A program made the translations under genes and the position numbers. This document shows positions 1 through 8,036 of a DNA stretch of 42,054 nt, in pieces. Origin of the DNA: Sporosalibacterium faouarense (GTDB lineage Bacteria; Bacillota; Clostridia; Tissierellales; VENL01); assembly GCF_016765695.1 (NCBI RefSeq), contig NZ_JAETGO010000080.1, forward strand, positions 1-42,054. The letters run 5' to 3'. The notes below the pieces were generated by a model. The model searched no databases. It was not told where the DNA came from and was given only the letters and a program-made list of their open reading frames with translations. Numbering within the stretch: position 1 is the first letter of the stretch; each line of letters opens with the position of its first letter.

Positions 1-269
1 ACATGAGTCGTACATCTACTTATTCAGTCCTTTCACTCCTTCATAAGCAGTGTTACGGCTTCAACATGCACAGTATGTGAGAACATATAATACAAAAAAC
101 TGCCGTTATTTATGGTACGGTTCACCATATCGTTGTAACTGGAATTTTAGAAACTAAGACAAAATTGAATATTTGACTCAAATCTATAATACTTTAAATA
201 TAATCTGTTTAACTATAGTCATTATAGTTTTTTATCTCTAACTAAAATACAATGTCAATTACATGAAAT
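1..269. other. Gene-free left edge, possible mobile-element fragment
   Basis: No convincing ORF is present. The first ~130 bases are clearly less AT-rich than the DNA that follows and contain short self-complementary pieces such as GGTACGGTTCACC, so they look unlike the surrounding intergenic sequence. Read on the minus strand they could be the 5' RNA domain of a group II intron running out of the window, because the right edge carries such an intron on the same strand. That is a guess from texture, not a recognised motif. Bases ~130-269 are ordinary AT-rich spacer downstream of the methyltransferase gene. Confidence 0.25.
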
Positions 270-896
270 CTACTTCTTACATTTAATAATTATAAAATGT
301 AATGGAGGTTTATTTTTCATGCTTTTATTTGACTCAACAATTTCTGAAGTTTCCATCAAGCCATACTCTACAAATTCTTCCTTTATTGAATTATAATCAT
401 AAAAAAACATTTTCACGCCTTTAATTCTCTCGAATCGATCTTTACTCAATTGCTTTCCTTTTCCAAACATAGGAGCTTTTTTTGAAATAGTTGTGAAAAT
501 CATATATCCATTTGGTTTTAATTGACTATAGCAATCTTTAATAAATTGCTTTCTCTCATGCTTATTTAATAAGTGAATAAGCGCATAACAAAATATACCG
601 TCATAAAGTTTGCTGTCAAAAGGCATGTCGCTTACTGAGCCATTGTAGATACTAATATCATCAAGCCCGTTTTTTCTCGCCAAATCAATTGCAGTTTTTG
701 AAATCTCAATACCTGTTACATTGATTCCGTTCTCAATAAATATCTTTGCATTTCTACCATATCCAATACCTGGTATTAAAATGTCCTTAACTTTCTTTTC
801 AAGGAAAAAATCCTTTGTCAAAATTGCAGAATCTGAAGGTTCAAATCCCCACATTGTTTGTTTCTCTATAAAACTTTCTTCCCAAAATTCTGTCAT
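270..896 (-). CDS. Class I SAM-dependent methyltransferase (Rrf2-regulated?)
   Basis: This 208-residue protein has the class I methyltransferase fold. Motif I (ILIPGIGYGRNA, residues ~39-50) binds S-adenosylmethionine, and an acidic residue ends strand 2 (GIEIS, Glu64). Motif II/post-II (DGIFCYALIHLL) and a hydrophobic strand IFTTIS follow. The N-terminal W-x8-WG-x2-P pattern resembles small-molecule methyltransferases of the TehB/thiopurine type, but the substrate cannot be read from the sequence. An RBS (AGGAG) lies 5-6 nt before the ATG. Upstream is a promoter (TTCAAT-N17-TATAAT) covered by a 10+10 bp inverted repeat that matches one at the neighbouring Rrf2 gene, so that regulator probably controls it. 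Confidence 0.85.
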   Translation of the reverse strand: MTEFWEESFIEKQTMWGFEPSDSAILTKDFFLEKKVKDILIPGIGYGRNAKIFIENGINVTGIEISKTAIDLARKNGLDDISIYNGSVSDMPFDSKLYDGIFCYALIHLLNKHERKQFIKDCYSQLKPNGYMIFTTISKKAPMFGKGKQLSKDRFERIKGVKMFFYDYNSIKEEFVEYGLMETSEIVESNKSMKNKPPLHFIIIKCKK

Positions 897-965
897 CTCT
901 TTATCTCCTCATAATAGATTTTTTCAACTTCGTCATTTAAGTGTCTTCTTTTTTCAATTATATAT

Positions 966-994
966 ATTATAGATACATTTTATCTATAATTGAA
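966..994 (-). promoter_or_regulatory. Methyltransferase promoter with Rrf2-type operator
   Basis: On the minus strand TTCAAT (989-994) is separated by 17 bp from TATAAT (966-971). The spacer and -10 box are occupied by a perfect inverted repeat, ATTATAGATA-N5-TATCTATAAT (966-990). The same geometry occurs at 1475-1499 over the Rrf2 gene promoter. A regulator bound here would block RNA polymerase. The promoter and repeat are seen directly; which regulator binds is inferred. Confidence 0.65.
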
Positions 995-1060
995 GTATAA
1001 AAAACTTACAGGATAACTCTACATCTGAAAGAATTATTATTCCTTACTTCTTCCATTGCT

Positions 1061-1453
1061 TTACATATACTGAACTATTTCATAAATCTTTTTATTCTGT
1101 AGATACCTTTTCATAACATTCTCTGCTTCTTTCATTACTTTGAAGATTTGACACCCACTCTCATCGTCATGTAATTCACAACTAAATAATGCTCCCGTTC
1201 CTTCAGTTGCCTTAATCACATCCATAAATGAAATTTCCTCTACCCTTTTACGTAAAACATAGCCCCCTTTTACACCTGGTGTTGACTGAATTAAATCAGC
1301 CTTTACTAGTTCTGTTAAAATTTTTGAGAGATAGGTAGCAGATATATTGAAATTGTCTGCTAATATTTGCAAACTAAATTTATCATCTTTATTATTTTTT
1401 ATCATATACGCAATGGTATGAAGCGCATAGTTTGTAGCCTTTGTATATTTCAA
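1061..1453 (-). CDS. Rrf2 family transcriptional regulator
   Basis: This 130-residue protein matches the Rrf2 family in length and layout. The N-terminal winged helix (KYTKATNYALHTIAYM, then ATYLSKILTELVKADLIQSTPGVKGGYVL) carries the family's recognition helix and the wing glycines G60 and G63-G64. Beyond the dimer helix are two cysteines, C92 and C101, in the loop where IscR and NsrR place three Fe-S ligands. Only two are present, so an IscR-type cluster is not assured. It may sense thiols or redox, or use a non-Cys ligand. The gene has a perfect TTGACA-N17-TATAAT promoter with an operator immediately downstream, which indicates autorepression. The nearest likely target is the methyltransferase gene downstream. 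Confidence 0.9.
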   Translation of the reverse strand: MKYTKATNYALHTIAYMIKNNKDDKFSLQILADNFNISATYLSKILTELVKADLIQSTPGVKGGYVLRKRVEEISFMDVIKATEGTGALFSCELHDDESGCQIFKVMKEAENVMKRYLQNKKIYEIVQYM

Positions 1454-1474
1454 AATGAATCCTCCTTAAAAGAT

Positions 1475-1526
1475 ATTGTAGACTCTAATTATCTATAATT
1501 ATACTGGTAATATTTATTATTGTCAA
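1475..1526 (-). promoter_or_regulatory. Consensus promoter and autoregulatory operator of Rrf2 gene
   Basis: The minus strand carries TTGACA (1521-1526), 17 bp, then TATAAT (1498-1503), a perfect sigma-A promoter. From 1475 to 1499 lies an imperfect copy of the repeat found at 966-990: one half TATCTATAAT is exact, the other (ATTGTAGACT) differs at three positions, and the spacer is again 5 bp. It overlaps the -10 box and start region, the expected place for a repressor site. Confidence 0.7.
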
Positions 1527-1620
1527 TCCTTAGAATATGTACATCTCTTACATTCAGTGTGGAAAATCAAGTATCATTGAATTTTAAATCTATAACAATT
1601 AGTTGAATTGTTAAATTAAT

Positions 1621-1660
1621 ACAGGTCAGTTATACTCATTAATGAGTATAACTGACCTGT
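1621..1660. terminator. 40-bp perfect palindrome, likely bidirectional terminator
   Basis: Bases 1621-1640 (ACAGGTCAGTTATACTCATT) are followed at once by their exact reverse complement, giving a 40-bp palindrome with no spacer. It lies 44 bp past the stop codon of the ABC exporter gene. The RNA would form a long hairpin, but flanking T-runs are weak on both sides (ATTAATTT on the minus strand), so termination is likely rather than certain. Confidence 0.55.
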
Positions 1661-1703
1661 TAATTATGCTTAGATTTAATTTCCTTTATATTTCCAATAG
1701 GAT

Positions 1704-3665
1704 TTATTCATATCGTAAAGACTCCATTGGATCTAACTTTGCTGCCTTTGATGAAGGCATAAGTCCTGCTATAATGCTTACAGTCATACTAACAGCTACA
1801 CCAAAGAACATCGTTAGACCTGTTAAATCAATCAACTCTGCTCCAAAGCTTTTTGATAGGATACTATTACCAACTACACTTATAATTATTGCTATAAAAA
1901 CTGCAATTAAACCACTAAATAAACCAAGTAATGCTGATTCTGAGAAGAAAATACGTTTAATATCCTTCTTTCTGGCACCAATGGCACGAAGTATTCCAAT
2001 TTCTTTCGTACGTTCCACAACACTGATGTAAAGAACAACTAAAATCATAATTCCAGAAACAATTAATGAAATTCCAGAAATTCCTGCTAGTAATACAGTG
2101 GCTAAATCTAGATAAGACGTTACTTGTTCAAGCATAGCTGCTGTTTTAGAATTTGCATATCCAAGATCTTTTAGTTTCTTCTTTATTTCATCGACTTGAT
2201 CTTGTTCATTGGCAAATGCATTAATCTGTGTTGGGCTCAAAGTCATATTGTTCTCCACATATGCATTTTCTAATGTTTCATATTGCACATAAGCCGTAGT
2301 CATTCCTTGCATACCTATACCTTCTGCACTGTATATACCTGAAACCATCAGTTTTTTCTCAATAATGACAGGCTTATTTTCATTATTGATTTCATTTACA
2401 TAAACACTTAATTCTTTACCAATAAGAGATTGATAATCCTCTTCACCTGTCAAATTTTTGGCTACAGAAGGTGTAAGCAGAAGCTCGTTTTCCTCAGGTA
2501 ATTCTCCCACTTCCAAGTTTTCTTTCTTAATACTGTCAGTAATTGTAGAGAATAAGATGATATCTGAACGTTTATCCTCGTAGCCTGCACTAGTTTTCAT
2601 ATTAAACGTAATGACTTTTTCAACCTTATTTACATTTTCAATAGACTGAATTTTCTCTATATCCTCTTCATTAAAAGACTCTAACTCTGACATCATAGCT
2701 CTAGGGCCAGTTTCTCTTTCTGCCTCACTGGATTGCTTAGTAATCTCAATCATTAAAGGATTCATACTAGAGTTAATTTCATCATTAATAAAGTCTGTTA
2801 CACCACTACCTAATGCTAGCATAATAATCACACTTATGATCCCAATTGATCCACCTAGTGCCACTAATATATTCCTTTTAGCATTTAATTTCATATTTTT
2901 TAATGCAAGTTTAAAAGAAGCAACCAAACTTAAATTTCTTGCTTTTGTCTTATCTATTTTTTTAGCTGATTGGTAGCTGTCTTTTAAATTGATATCATCT
3001 ACAATTCTCCCGTCATCAATTTTCACAATTCGACTTCCTGAATCAGCCGCCTTTTGAGAATGGGTTACCTGAATAATCAATTTCCCTTTTTTAGCAATTC
3101 TATCTAATAACTTTAGTACCTGCTCACTTGTTTCTTTATCTAAAGAACCTGTTGGTTCATCTGCTAAAATAATATCAGGATCGTTGGACAAGGCCCGAGC
3201 AATTGCTACACGCTGCTTTTGTCCGCCAGAAAGCTGATTTGGTTTTTTCATCATATGATCCTTTAAACCAACTTCTAATAAGAGTTTTTTTGCTCGTTCA
3301 TTTCGTTCTTTTTCACTTTTACTTGCCATCTGCATAGCAATTGTCACATTTTCTAAAACTGAAAGATGAGGAATTAAATTAAAACTTTGAAAAATGAAAC
3401 CAACTCTACTTTTTCGATAATCATCTATTTCTATTTCTTTCATCTTTTTAATATTCTTACCCTCTATAAATACTTCTCCCTCAAAATTAGAGTCCATTCC
3501 ACCAATAATATTCATCAGTGTAGATTTTCCACAACCTGATTCTCCAAGTATAGAAACGAACTCACCTTTATTAAAACTAAGATTTATATCATGTAGTATG
3601 GTTGTTTTTTCTTTACCATCAATTATATAGGATTTATTAATATGTTTAACCTCTAATAGGTTCAT
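1704..3665 (-). CDS. MacB-like ABC exporter, ATPase fused to FtsX permease
   Basis: This 653-residue protein combines an N-terminal ABC ATPase with a C-terminal FtsX-type permease. Walker [10 protein letters not shown] (41-49), Q-loop FQSFN, signature LSGGQ (145-149), Walker B IILADEP (165-171) and H-loop His202 are all intact. From ~265 there is a first membrane helix, then a ~200-residue extracytoplasmic domain, then three helices (~525-545, 580-600, 620-640), the MacB/LolD-LolCE architecture. Such half-transporters dimerise to export peptides, antibiotics or lipoproteins. The gene begins 1 bp after the TetR stop codon, with its RBS (GAGGAG) inside the TetR gene, so the two are translationally coupled. 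The likely role is drug or peptide efflux; the substrate is unknown. Confidence 0.88.
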   Translation of the reverse strand: MNLLEVKHINKSYIIDGKEKTTILHDINLSFNKGEFVSILGESGCGKSTLMNIIGGMDSNFEGEVFIEGKNIKKMKEIEIDDYRKSRVGFIFQSFNLIPHLSVLENVTIAMQMASKSEKERNERAKKLLLEVGLKDHMMKKPNQLSGGQKQRVAIARALSNDPDIILADEPTGSLDKETSEQVLKLLDRIAKKGKLIIQVTHSQKAADSGSRIVKIDDGRIVDDINLKDSYQSAKKIDKTKARNLSLVASFKLALKNMKLNAKRNILVALGGSIGIISVIIMLALGSGVTDFINDEINSSMNPLMIEITKQSSEAERETGPRAMMSELESFNEEDIEKIQSIENVNKVEKVITFNMKTSAGYEDKRSDIILFSTITDSIKKENLEVGELPEENELLLTPSVAKNLTGEEDYQSLIGKELSVYVNEINNENKPVIIEKKLMVSGIYSAEGIGMQGMTTAYVQYETLENAYVENNMTLSPTQINAFANEQDQVDEIKKKLKDLGYANSKTAAMLEQVTSYLDLATVLLAGISGISLIVSGIMILVVLYISVVERTKEIGILRAIGARKKDIKRIFFSESALLGLFSGLIAVFIAIIISVVGNSILSKSFGAELIDLTGLTMFFGVAVSMTVSIIAGLMPSSKAAKLDPMESLRYE

Positions 3666-3666
3666 T

Positions 3667-4290
3667 TTATCTTCTCCTCTCTTTACAGAGCCCCTTCTTC
3701 AACAAATGTATTTCTGTAATATAGTTTTCTAAAGATTCCTTAATTGGCATCTCATTTGTAAAGTTGCTAATAGTATTGTGAAGTGTTATTACCATAAGAA
3801 TTTGCATAACATGCCTGAATTCTTTCTCATCAGCAATATTTAAATTTTCTTTATCAATTAAATCACTTAATTCTAACAACTCATTACTAAATTTCCTTTT
3901 ATTAAAACCATTAGTAAATGTGTTCTCTATCTTATGATTCATATTGAGAAAAGCATTCCTAAGAAAATCCCCGTGTTCTTTTGTCTTGAACTTTTTCAAC
4001 ATTAAATGAAACATTTCAATAAAGGTATTAAATATATCACCATTTAATTTCTTTAAGATTGAGATAAAACTCTCTTTACTTTCTTTGGCATATTTATTTA
4101 ATAGAAAAAAATATAGGTCTTCCTTGTCGTTAAAGTATTGATAAAAGCTACCTCTAGAAATTCCCGCTGACTTAACAATATTAGAAATTAATGCTTCACT
4201 TAATTGAACTCTTGAAAACTCTTTTTGAGCTGCATTCAATAGAGTCTCCCTTTTATCTTTAGAAATATTAAAAAATGTTTGTTTTGGCAC
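3667..4290 (-). CDS. TetR/AcrR family regulator of the adjacent ABC exporter
   Basis: This 207-residue protein has an N-terminal TetR helix-turn-helix (residues ~8-55: RETLLNAAQKEFSR, then ISRGSFYQYFNDKEDLYFFLL, a textbook recognition helix) and a divergent helical ligand domain. It is the first gene of a two-gene operon with the MacB-like exporter; the TAA stop and the next ATG are separated by one base. Its promoter holds two matching 13-bp palindromes, so it most likely represses itself and the exporter until a ligand, probably an exported compound, releases it. Confidence 0.9.
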   Translation of the reverse strand: MPKQTFFNISKDKRETLLNAAQKEFSRVQLSEALISNIVKSAGISRGSFYQYFNDKEDLYFFLLNKYAKESKESFISILKKLNGDIFNTFIEMFHLMLKKFKTKEHGDFLRNAFLNMNHKIENTFTNGFNKRKFSNELLELSDLIDKENLNIADEKEFRHVMQILMVITLHNTISNFTNEMPIKESLENYITEIHLLKKGLCKERRR

Positions 4291-4314
4291 TGTTTATCCC
4301 CCTCTTATCTTAAA

Positions 4315-4373
4315 TGACACCATGTCATATTTAATCCTAGATTAATTATATATGACAAGGTGTCATTTGTCAA
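4315..4373 (-). promoter_or_regulatory. TetR operon promoter with two TGACA-N3-TGTCA operators
   Basis: The minus strand has TTGACA (4368-4373), 17 bp, then TATAAT (4345-4350), a perfect sigma-A promoter. Operator 2, TGACA-AGG-TGTCA (4353-4365), fills the spacer. Operator 1, TGACA-CCA-TGTCA (4315-4327), lies downstream with centres 38 bp apart. The 18-bp stretches around them also form an inverted pair with one mismatch. This is a typical TetR-family autoregulatory arrangement. Confidence 0.75.
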
Positions 4374-4471
4374 TCAAAATACAGTAAATTATAGCGAATA
4401 TTTATTATTATTAATTTATCATTAAACTTATAGTTGCTAATAAAGAAATGTACTCCATACAAAAAGATTAA

Positions 4472-4726
4472 TATACAACAATACAAATAGATGAAATTCA
4501 TAATAATGTTTCTAACAACTCTCATAGATGTGTTCTTTGCAATCGTGTATGTCAAGATAATAAGGTGGCCTTTGTCTCACCTATCTGCAAAGCAAATAAA
4601 AATGGTGGAAAATCTTATAGGTCCATAGGATTTGAAATATGTTTAGATAGTGAAGAATGCAATGAAAGAATTACATCAACTGAGAAGCTTGAAGAAATCC
4701 TGAAAAATGTGAATAATTTGAAGTAA
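4472..4726 (+). pseudogene. Truncated FusB/FBP-type EF-G-binding protein, zinc-finger end only
   Basis: An open frame with no usable start codon (it follows an in-frame TAA at 4469-4471) encodes ~83 residues ending at the TAA 4724-4726. The product contains CVLCNRVC, then VSPICK, then GKSYRSIGFEICLD and ECNERI. The C-x2-C...ICLDSxxCN spacing is the treble-clef zinc finger of FusB/FBP proteins, which bind elongation factor G and rescue ribosomes stalled by fusidic acid. The ~130-residue N-terminal helical half is missing. No RBS is visible. It is therefore a 5'-deleted remnant beside the TetR operator, perhaps cut by a past rearrangement. Family recognition is from memory of the motif. Confidence 0.6.
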
Positions 4727-4796
4727 TGGTTACATGATACCTTTACCTTTATTGAGAAAATATTATAACTCTCATTTTTATATCAACCACAGAAAT

Positions 4797-4832
4797 TAAA
4801 AACCCCCTCTACATTAAATGTAATTGGGGGTT
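4797..4832 (-). terminator. Terminator of the second methyltransferase gene
   Basis: AACCCCC (4801-4807) pairs with GGGGGTT (4826-4832), reinforced by inner TACATT/AATGTA pairing. On the minus strand the hairpin runs into TTTTTAATTT, a usable U-tract, 20 bp after the methyltransferase stop. Confidence 0.75.
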
Positions 4833-4852
4833 ATATCTATGCTTGTTATTCT

Positions 4853-5641
4853 TTACTTTTTTAACAAGAAATATGTTATCTCAACTTCTTCTTTAAAATT
4901 TCCTTTTGGATTTATATCAAGTAAAACTTCCTTTAATTCTCTTTCGAATACATTAATATTATCTCCTAGCAGTCTTTTATTGCAAAATGAAGTAGAATAT
5001 AAATAGCCTATTAGACTTTCCATATTCCATTCATATATAAATTTGAATTTTCCTTTTTGGCTTAGTTTAAATTTACTTTCTTCAAAATAGTCCTCAAATG
5101 ATTTTTGATCAGAAGGAAATTCTCCTTTTCCAGCTTTTCTTTTTTCACCTAACCATTTTTTAATTATTTTTATAGTTTCTTTTTGCCATGTTTTTTTACC
5201 GCTCCAAAAACTAGTACCTGCTAATACAACCATTCCACCAAACTGAGTCAATATATCGTAAGACTTATTTAGAACTACATCTTTATCCATCCAATGAAAT
5301 GCATTACCACATAGTATTAAATCAAACTTTCCTAATTCCTCACCTATTTTTTCTGATTCCATTGTTATAAAGTTAATATTACTAATATTTTTCTCTGAGC
5401 TAACTTTCTTGGCCTCATTTATCATTTCTTGATCAATATCTATTCCAATAACTTCTTTGAAACTTTTATGTAATGGTATTGCCAACTTACCTGTCCCACA
5501 TCCTAAATCTAAGAGTCTACCTTTGCCATCGACTTCATAAAACTTAGTTATAATATCTAATAACTCTTGGGGATATTCTATTCTATATTTGGAATAGTAT
5601 TTAGCTGTACCTACAAACAATTCTTTATTTGAAAAACTCAT
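4853..5641 (-). CDS. Class I SAM-dependent methyltransferase (Methyltransf_11 type)
   Basis: This 262-residue protein carries a canonical class I methyltransferase core. Motif I is LLDLGCGTGKLAIPL (residues ~43-57), the acidic end of strand 2 is GIDIDQEM, motif II is FDLILCGNAFHWMD (NAFHWMD is typical of the UbiE/BioC-like and trans-aconitate-type enzymes), and motif III is GGMVVLAGTSFW. The N-terminal FVGTAKYYSKYRIEYP segment is common to this subfamily, whose substrates are small carboxylates or undefined metabolites. A good RBS (AAAGGAG) precedes the ATG. It is a monocistronic gene with its own terminator. The actual substrate cannot be assigned. Confidence 0.85.
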   Translation of the reverse strand: MSFSNKELFVGTAKYYSKYRIEYPQELLDIITKFYEVDGKGRLLDLGCGTGKLAIPLHKSFKEVIGIDIDQEMINEAKKVSSEKNISNINFITMESEKIGEELGKFDLILCGNAFHWMDKDVVLNKSYDILTQFGGMVVLAGTSFWSGKKTWQKETIKIIKKWLGEKRKAGKGEFPSDQKSFEDYFEESKFKLSQKGKFKFIYEWNMESLIGYLYSTSFCNKRLLGDNINVFERELKEVLLDINPKGNFKEEVEITYFLLKK

Positions 5642-5940
5642 AGTTTCACTCCTTTGAAACCTTTATTTCTATATCATAAAAATAAGTAAACTCTAAATCA
5701 TTAATTAAGTGCTATTTATTATTTACCAAAAACTCCTTGGCCAATATAGAAAAAAAGTATAGTAATTATACATTAACTAAAATTATAACATATTATAGAA
5801 AGCCATTATCTATTAATTTCCAATTATGTTGTTATTCTCATAAACTAAACCTACATTCATAATCTCTTCTAAATTCTTGAAGGATTAGTATAAGCTTATA
5901 TAGAATATAGTAATTTAAATAAATATAAGGAGGTATTGCT

Positions 5941-6237
5941 ATGCAATTCATAGTTACAGGTTATGACGGTACAGACTCAGGAGCCATGGAAAGAAGATTG
6001 GCTGTTCGTGAAGAACACCTTAAACTAGCAGATTCAATGCGAGAAGAAGGAAAATTACTTTTTGCTATTGCACTATTAGATGATAATGAAAAAATGATTG
6101 GTTCAAAACTTATTATGGAGTTTCCAACTAGAGATGAACTTGATAAATGGTTAGAAAAAGAGCCTTATGTTAAAGGTAATGTATGGCAACAAGTAGAAGT
6201 AAATCCATGTAAAGTTCCACCGATGTTTTTAAAGTAA
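5941..6237 (+). CDS. YciI-like (YCII domain) protein
   Basis: This 98-residue protein fits a single YCII domain, a ferredoxin-like dimeric alpha/beta fold. MQFIVTGYD forms strand 1, RREEH-type helix residues (VREEHLKLADSM) carry the conserved histidine, GKLLFAIALLDD and MIGSKLIMEF form the central strands, and DELDKWLEKEPYVKGNVW is the C-terminal helix and loop with the family's EPYVKGxVW motif. These proteins may be hydrolases or dehydrogenase-like enzymes; the best-known relatives only suggest a His-Asp active site. The AGGAGG RBS is perfect, and a -35/-10 pair (TTGAAG-N16-TATAGA, 5877-5904) is visible. A terminator follows, so it is monocistronic. Confidence 0.85.
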   Translation: MQFIVTGYDGTDSGAMERRLAVREEHLKLADSMREEGKLLFAIALLDDNEKMIGSKLIMEFPTRDELDKWLEKEPYVKGNVWQQVEVNPCKVPPMFLK

Positions 6238-6292
6238 AAAAAGAAATATAATGAATAAATAACTTTTCCTTGATGACAATTTTAGATAATAG

Positions 6293-6336
6293 ATGCCCCT
6301 ACTACATATCTGCAGTGGGGGCATATGGTATTTTTG
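6293..6336 (+). terminator. Terminator after the YciI-like gene
   Basis: ATGCCCCTACT (6293-6303) pairs with AGTGGGGGCAT (6314-6324) with one G-T pair. A partly T-rich tail, GGTATTTTTG, follows. The hairpin resembles the one at 32945-32968. Confidence 0.6.
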
Positions 6337-6441
6337 AAAACTTAAAACTAAAATAATTATTCAGATATATGTCCTACAATAAATTCTGGACTACCTAAGC
6401 CCATTGAAAAAAAACTATTTCTTCTCAATATATGAAAAAAT

Positions 6442-6882
6442 CTACTCTAAATTAAAGTTATTATTAAGCTTCTTTAATAGATTAAGGAACACTTCTTTTT
6501 CTTCAGAAGAAAAATTATTATATGCAGTCGAATAAACATCTCTAGAAATTTCATTAAATTTATCTTCTATATCCTTACTTTTTTTTGTAATTTTAACATA
6601 AGTAACTCTTCTATCTTCTTCACTTTTCTCTTTTTTAATATATCCAAGTTTTGACAATTTATTAACCAATACTGTAATAGTAGACTTGTCTTTTCCCGTC
6701 AATCGTACTATATCTTTCATGCTCAGTTTACCATGATTATCATATAAAACTGTAAGTATATTCCCATATGAAGGAACTAAATCAAATAATCCTTTTTCTT
6801 TCAGCTCTTTTTCTATAAAGTCAGTCATCTTTTTCTTAGTTTTACTTATATAGTATACAATATATTTATCCTTCATAATCAA
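6442..6882 (-). CDS. MarR family regulator, divergent to oxidoreductase
   Basis: This 146-residue winged-helix protein has the MarR layout: an N-terminal dimer helix, then LSMKDIVRLTGKDKSTITVLVNKLSKLGYIKKEKSEEDRRVTYVKIT, in which KDKSTITVLVNKL is the recognition helix and SEEDRRVTYV the wing with the family's D-R-R motif. C-terminal helices complete the dimer interface. No cysteine is present, so an OhrR-type oxidation switch is unlikely. The gene is divergent from a YhdH-type oxidoreductase, with a 22-bp palindrome in the shared region, so it probably represses that gene and senses an electrophile or phenolic compound. The ATG at 6882 fits the GGAG RBS; a second ATG two codons on is also possible. 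Confidence 0.9.
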   Translation of the reverse strand: MIMKDKYIVYYISKTKKKMTDFIEKELKEKGLFDLVPSYGNILTVLYDNHGKLSMKDIVRLTGKDKSTITVLVNKLSKLGYIKKEKSEEDRRVTYVKITKKSKDIEDKFNEISRDVYSTAYNNFSSEEKEVFLNLLKKLNNNFNLE

Positions 6883-6963
6883 TCTCCTATTTCTATGTAT
6901 AATTCTAGCTATAAAGTAATTATAATATTAATTAAAGTATTAATCAATTTCTATAGTAATAGT

Positions 6964-7012
6964 TTGACACAAAACTATTCTTTTATTATAATTAGTTTTA
7001 TATAAAACTAAT
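6964..7012 (+). promoter_or_regulatory. Consensus promoter overlapped by 22-bp MarR-type palindrome
   Basis: TTGACA (6964-6969), 17 bp, TATAAT (6987-6992): a perfect sigma-A promoter for the oxidoreductase gene. A 22-bp palindrome, ATTAGTTTTAT and its exact complement, spans 6991-7012 and overlaps the end of the -10 box. A bound MarR dimer would shut off an otherwise very strong promoter. Confidence 0.75.
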
Positions 7013-7028
7013 AAAAGGGAGTGTTAAA

Positions 7029-8036
7029 ATGAGTAATATCAAATTTAAAGCAATGTTAGTGTCAGAAATAGAGGATAAAAAATTCTCAAGAGAAATTGTA
7101 ACAAGACAGTTAAAAGACCTCCCCAAAGGCGACGTTTTAATAAACGTAAAATATTCCTCCTTAAACTATAAAGACGCTCTTTCTTCAATAGGAAACCGAG
7201 GAGTTACCAGAAATTATCCCCATACTCCTGGTATCGATGCAGCAGGTATTATAGTTGAAAGTAATAATGACAATTTTGAAGCTGGAGATGAAGTAATTGT
7301 AACAGGTTACGATCTTGGAATGAACACTTCAGGTGGATTTGGAGAATATATAAGAGTTCCTGCTGAGTGGGTTGTTAAGCTTCCTGAAAACCTTACATTA
7401 AGAGAAAGTATGATATATGGAACTGCTGGATTTACCGCTGCCCTTTCAGTTTACAAGCTAGTAAACTCAGGTATTAAACCTGATGATGGAAATATATTAG
7501 TAACAGGTGCAACAGGTGGCGTAGGTAGTACTGCCATTTCAATCTTAAGTAAAATCGGATATAATGTCATTGCTGCTACAGGAAAAACACACGAAAAAGA
7601 TATGCTCTTAGGGATTGGAGCTAAAGATATAGTTGATAGAAGAGAAATAGACGATGATTCTGGAAGACCTCTTTTGAAAGCAAGATGGGCAGGAGTAATA
7701 GACACAGTAGGTGGAAATATGTTATCTACAGCAATTAAAACGACAAACTATGGTGGTAGTATTACTTGTTGTGGAAATGTTGCAGATCATAAATTTTCAA
7801 CTTCAGTATATCCTTTTATTCTAAAAGGAGTAACATTATTTGGGATTGATTCAGTTCAATGTCCTATGGATATCAGGCTTAATATTTGGAAAAAATTATC
7901 TTCAGATTGGAAGCCTAATACTTTAAATGATAATGTGAATGAGATATCTTTAAAAGGTTTAAATGAAAAAATTGATATGATGTTAGATGGAAAGCATAAA
8001 GGCAGAACTATAGTTAATTTATCATCTCAACAGTAG
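7029..8036 (+). CDS. YhdH/AcuI-type NADPH-dependent quinone/acrylyl-CoA reductase
   Basis: This 335-residue medium-chain reductase lacks zinc ligands. The N-terminal GroES-like domain holds VKYSSLNYKDALSSIGNRGVTRNYPHTPGIDAAG, the signature of the YhdH/YhfP/AcuI branch. The Rossmann domain has LVTGATGGVGSTAI (nucleotide binding) followed by AATGKTHEKDML, typical of NADPH use. AcuI homologues reduce acrylyl-CoA; others reduce quinones or unsaturated carbonyls. Sequence alone does not separate these. The gene has a GGGAG RBS, is monocistronic, and is almost certainly controlled by the divergent MarR protein, which fits a role in detoxifying reactive carbonyl or quinone compounds. Confidence 0.88.
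   Translation: MSNIKFKAMLVSEIEDKKFSREIVTRQLKDLPKGDVLINVKYSSLNYKDALSSIGNRGVTRNYPHTPGIDAAGIIVESNNDNFEAGDEVIVTGYDLGMNTSGGFGEYIRVPAEWVVKLPENLTLRESMIYGTAGFTAALSVYKLVNSGIKPDDGNILVTGATGGVGSTAISILSKIGYNVIAATGKTHEKDMLLGIGAKDIVDRREIDDDSGRPLLKARWAGVIDTVGGNMLSTAIKTTNYGGSITCCGNVADHKFSTSVYPFILKGVTLFGIDSVQCPMDIRLNIWKKLSSDWKPNTLNDNVNEISLKGLNEKIDMMLDGKHKGRTIVNLSSQQ

Noticed and set aside
1642-2031. Plus-strand ORF antisense to the MacB-like permease end
   Set aside because: Low-complexity hydrophobic translation opposite a well-supported gene. Several similar antisense frames (for example at 9031-9474, 22651-23073, 31021-31530, 35286-35732, 39832-40203) were rejected for the same reason.
4370-4555. 61-codon minus-strand ORF between the TetR operator and the FusB-like remnant
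   Set aside because: It begins inside the remnant's coding sequence on the other strand, has no RBS, is very rich in AT-type residues, and runs into the TetR promoter; chance ORF.
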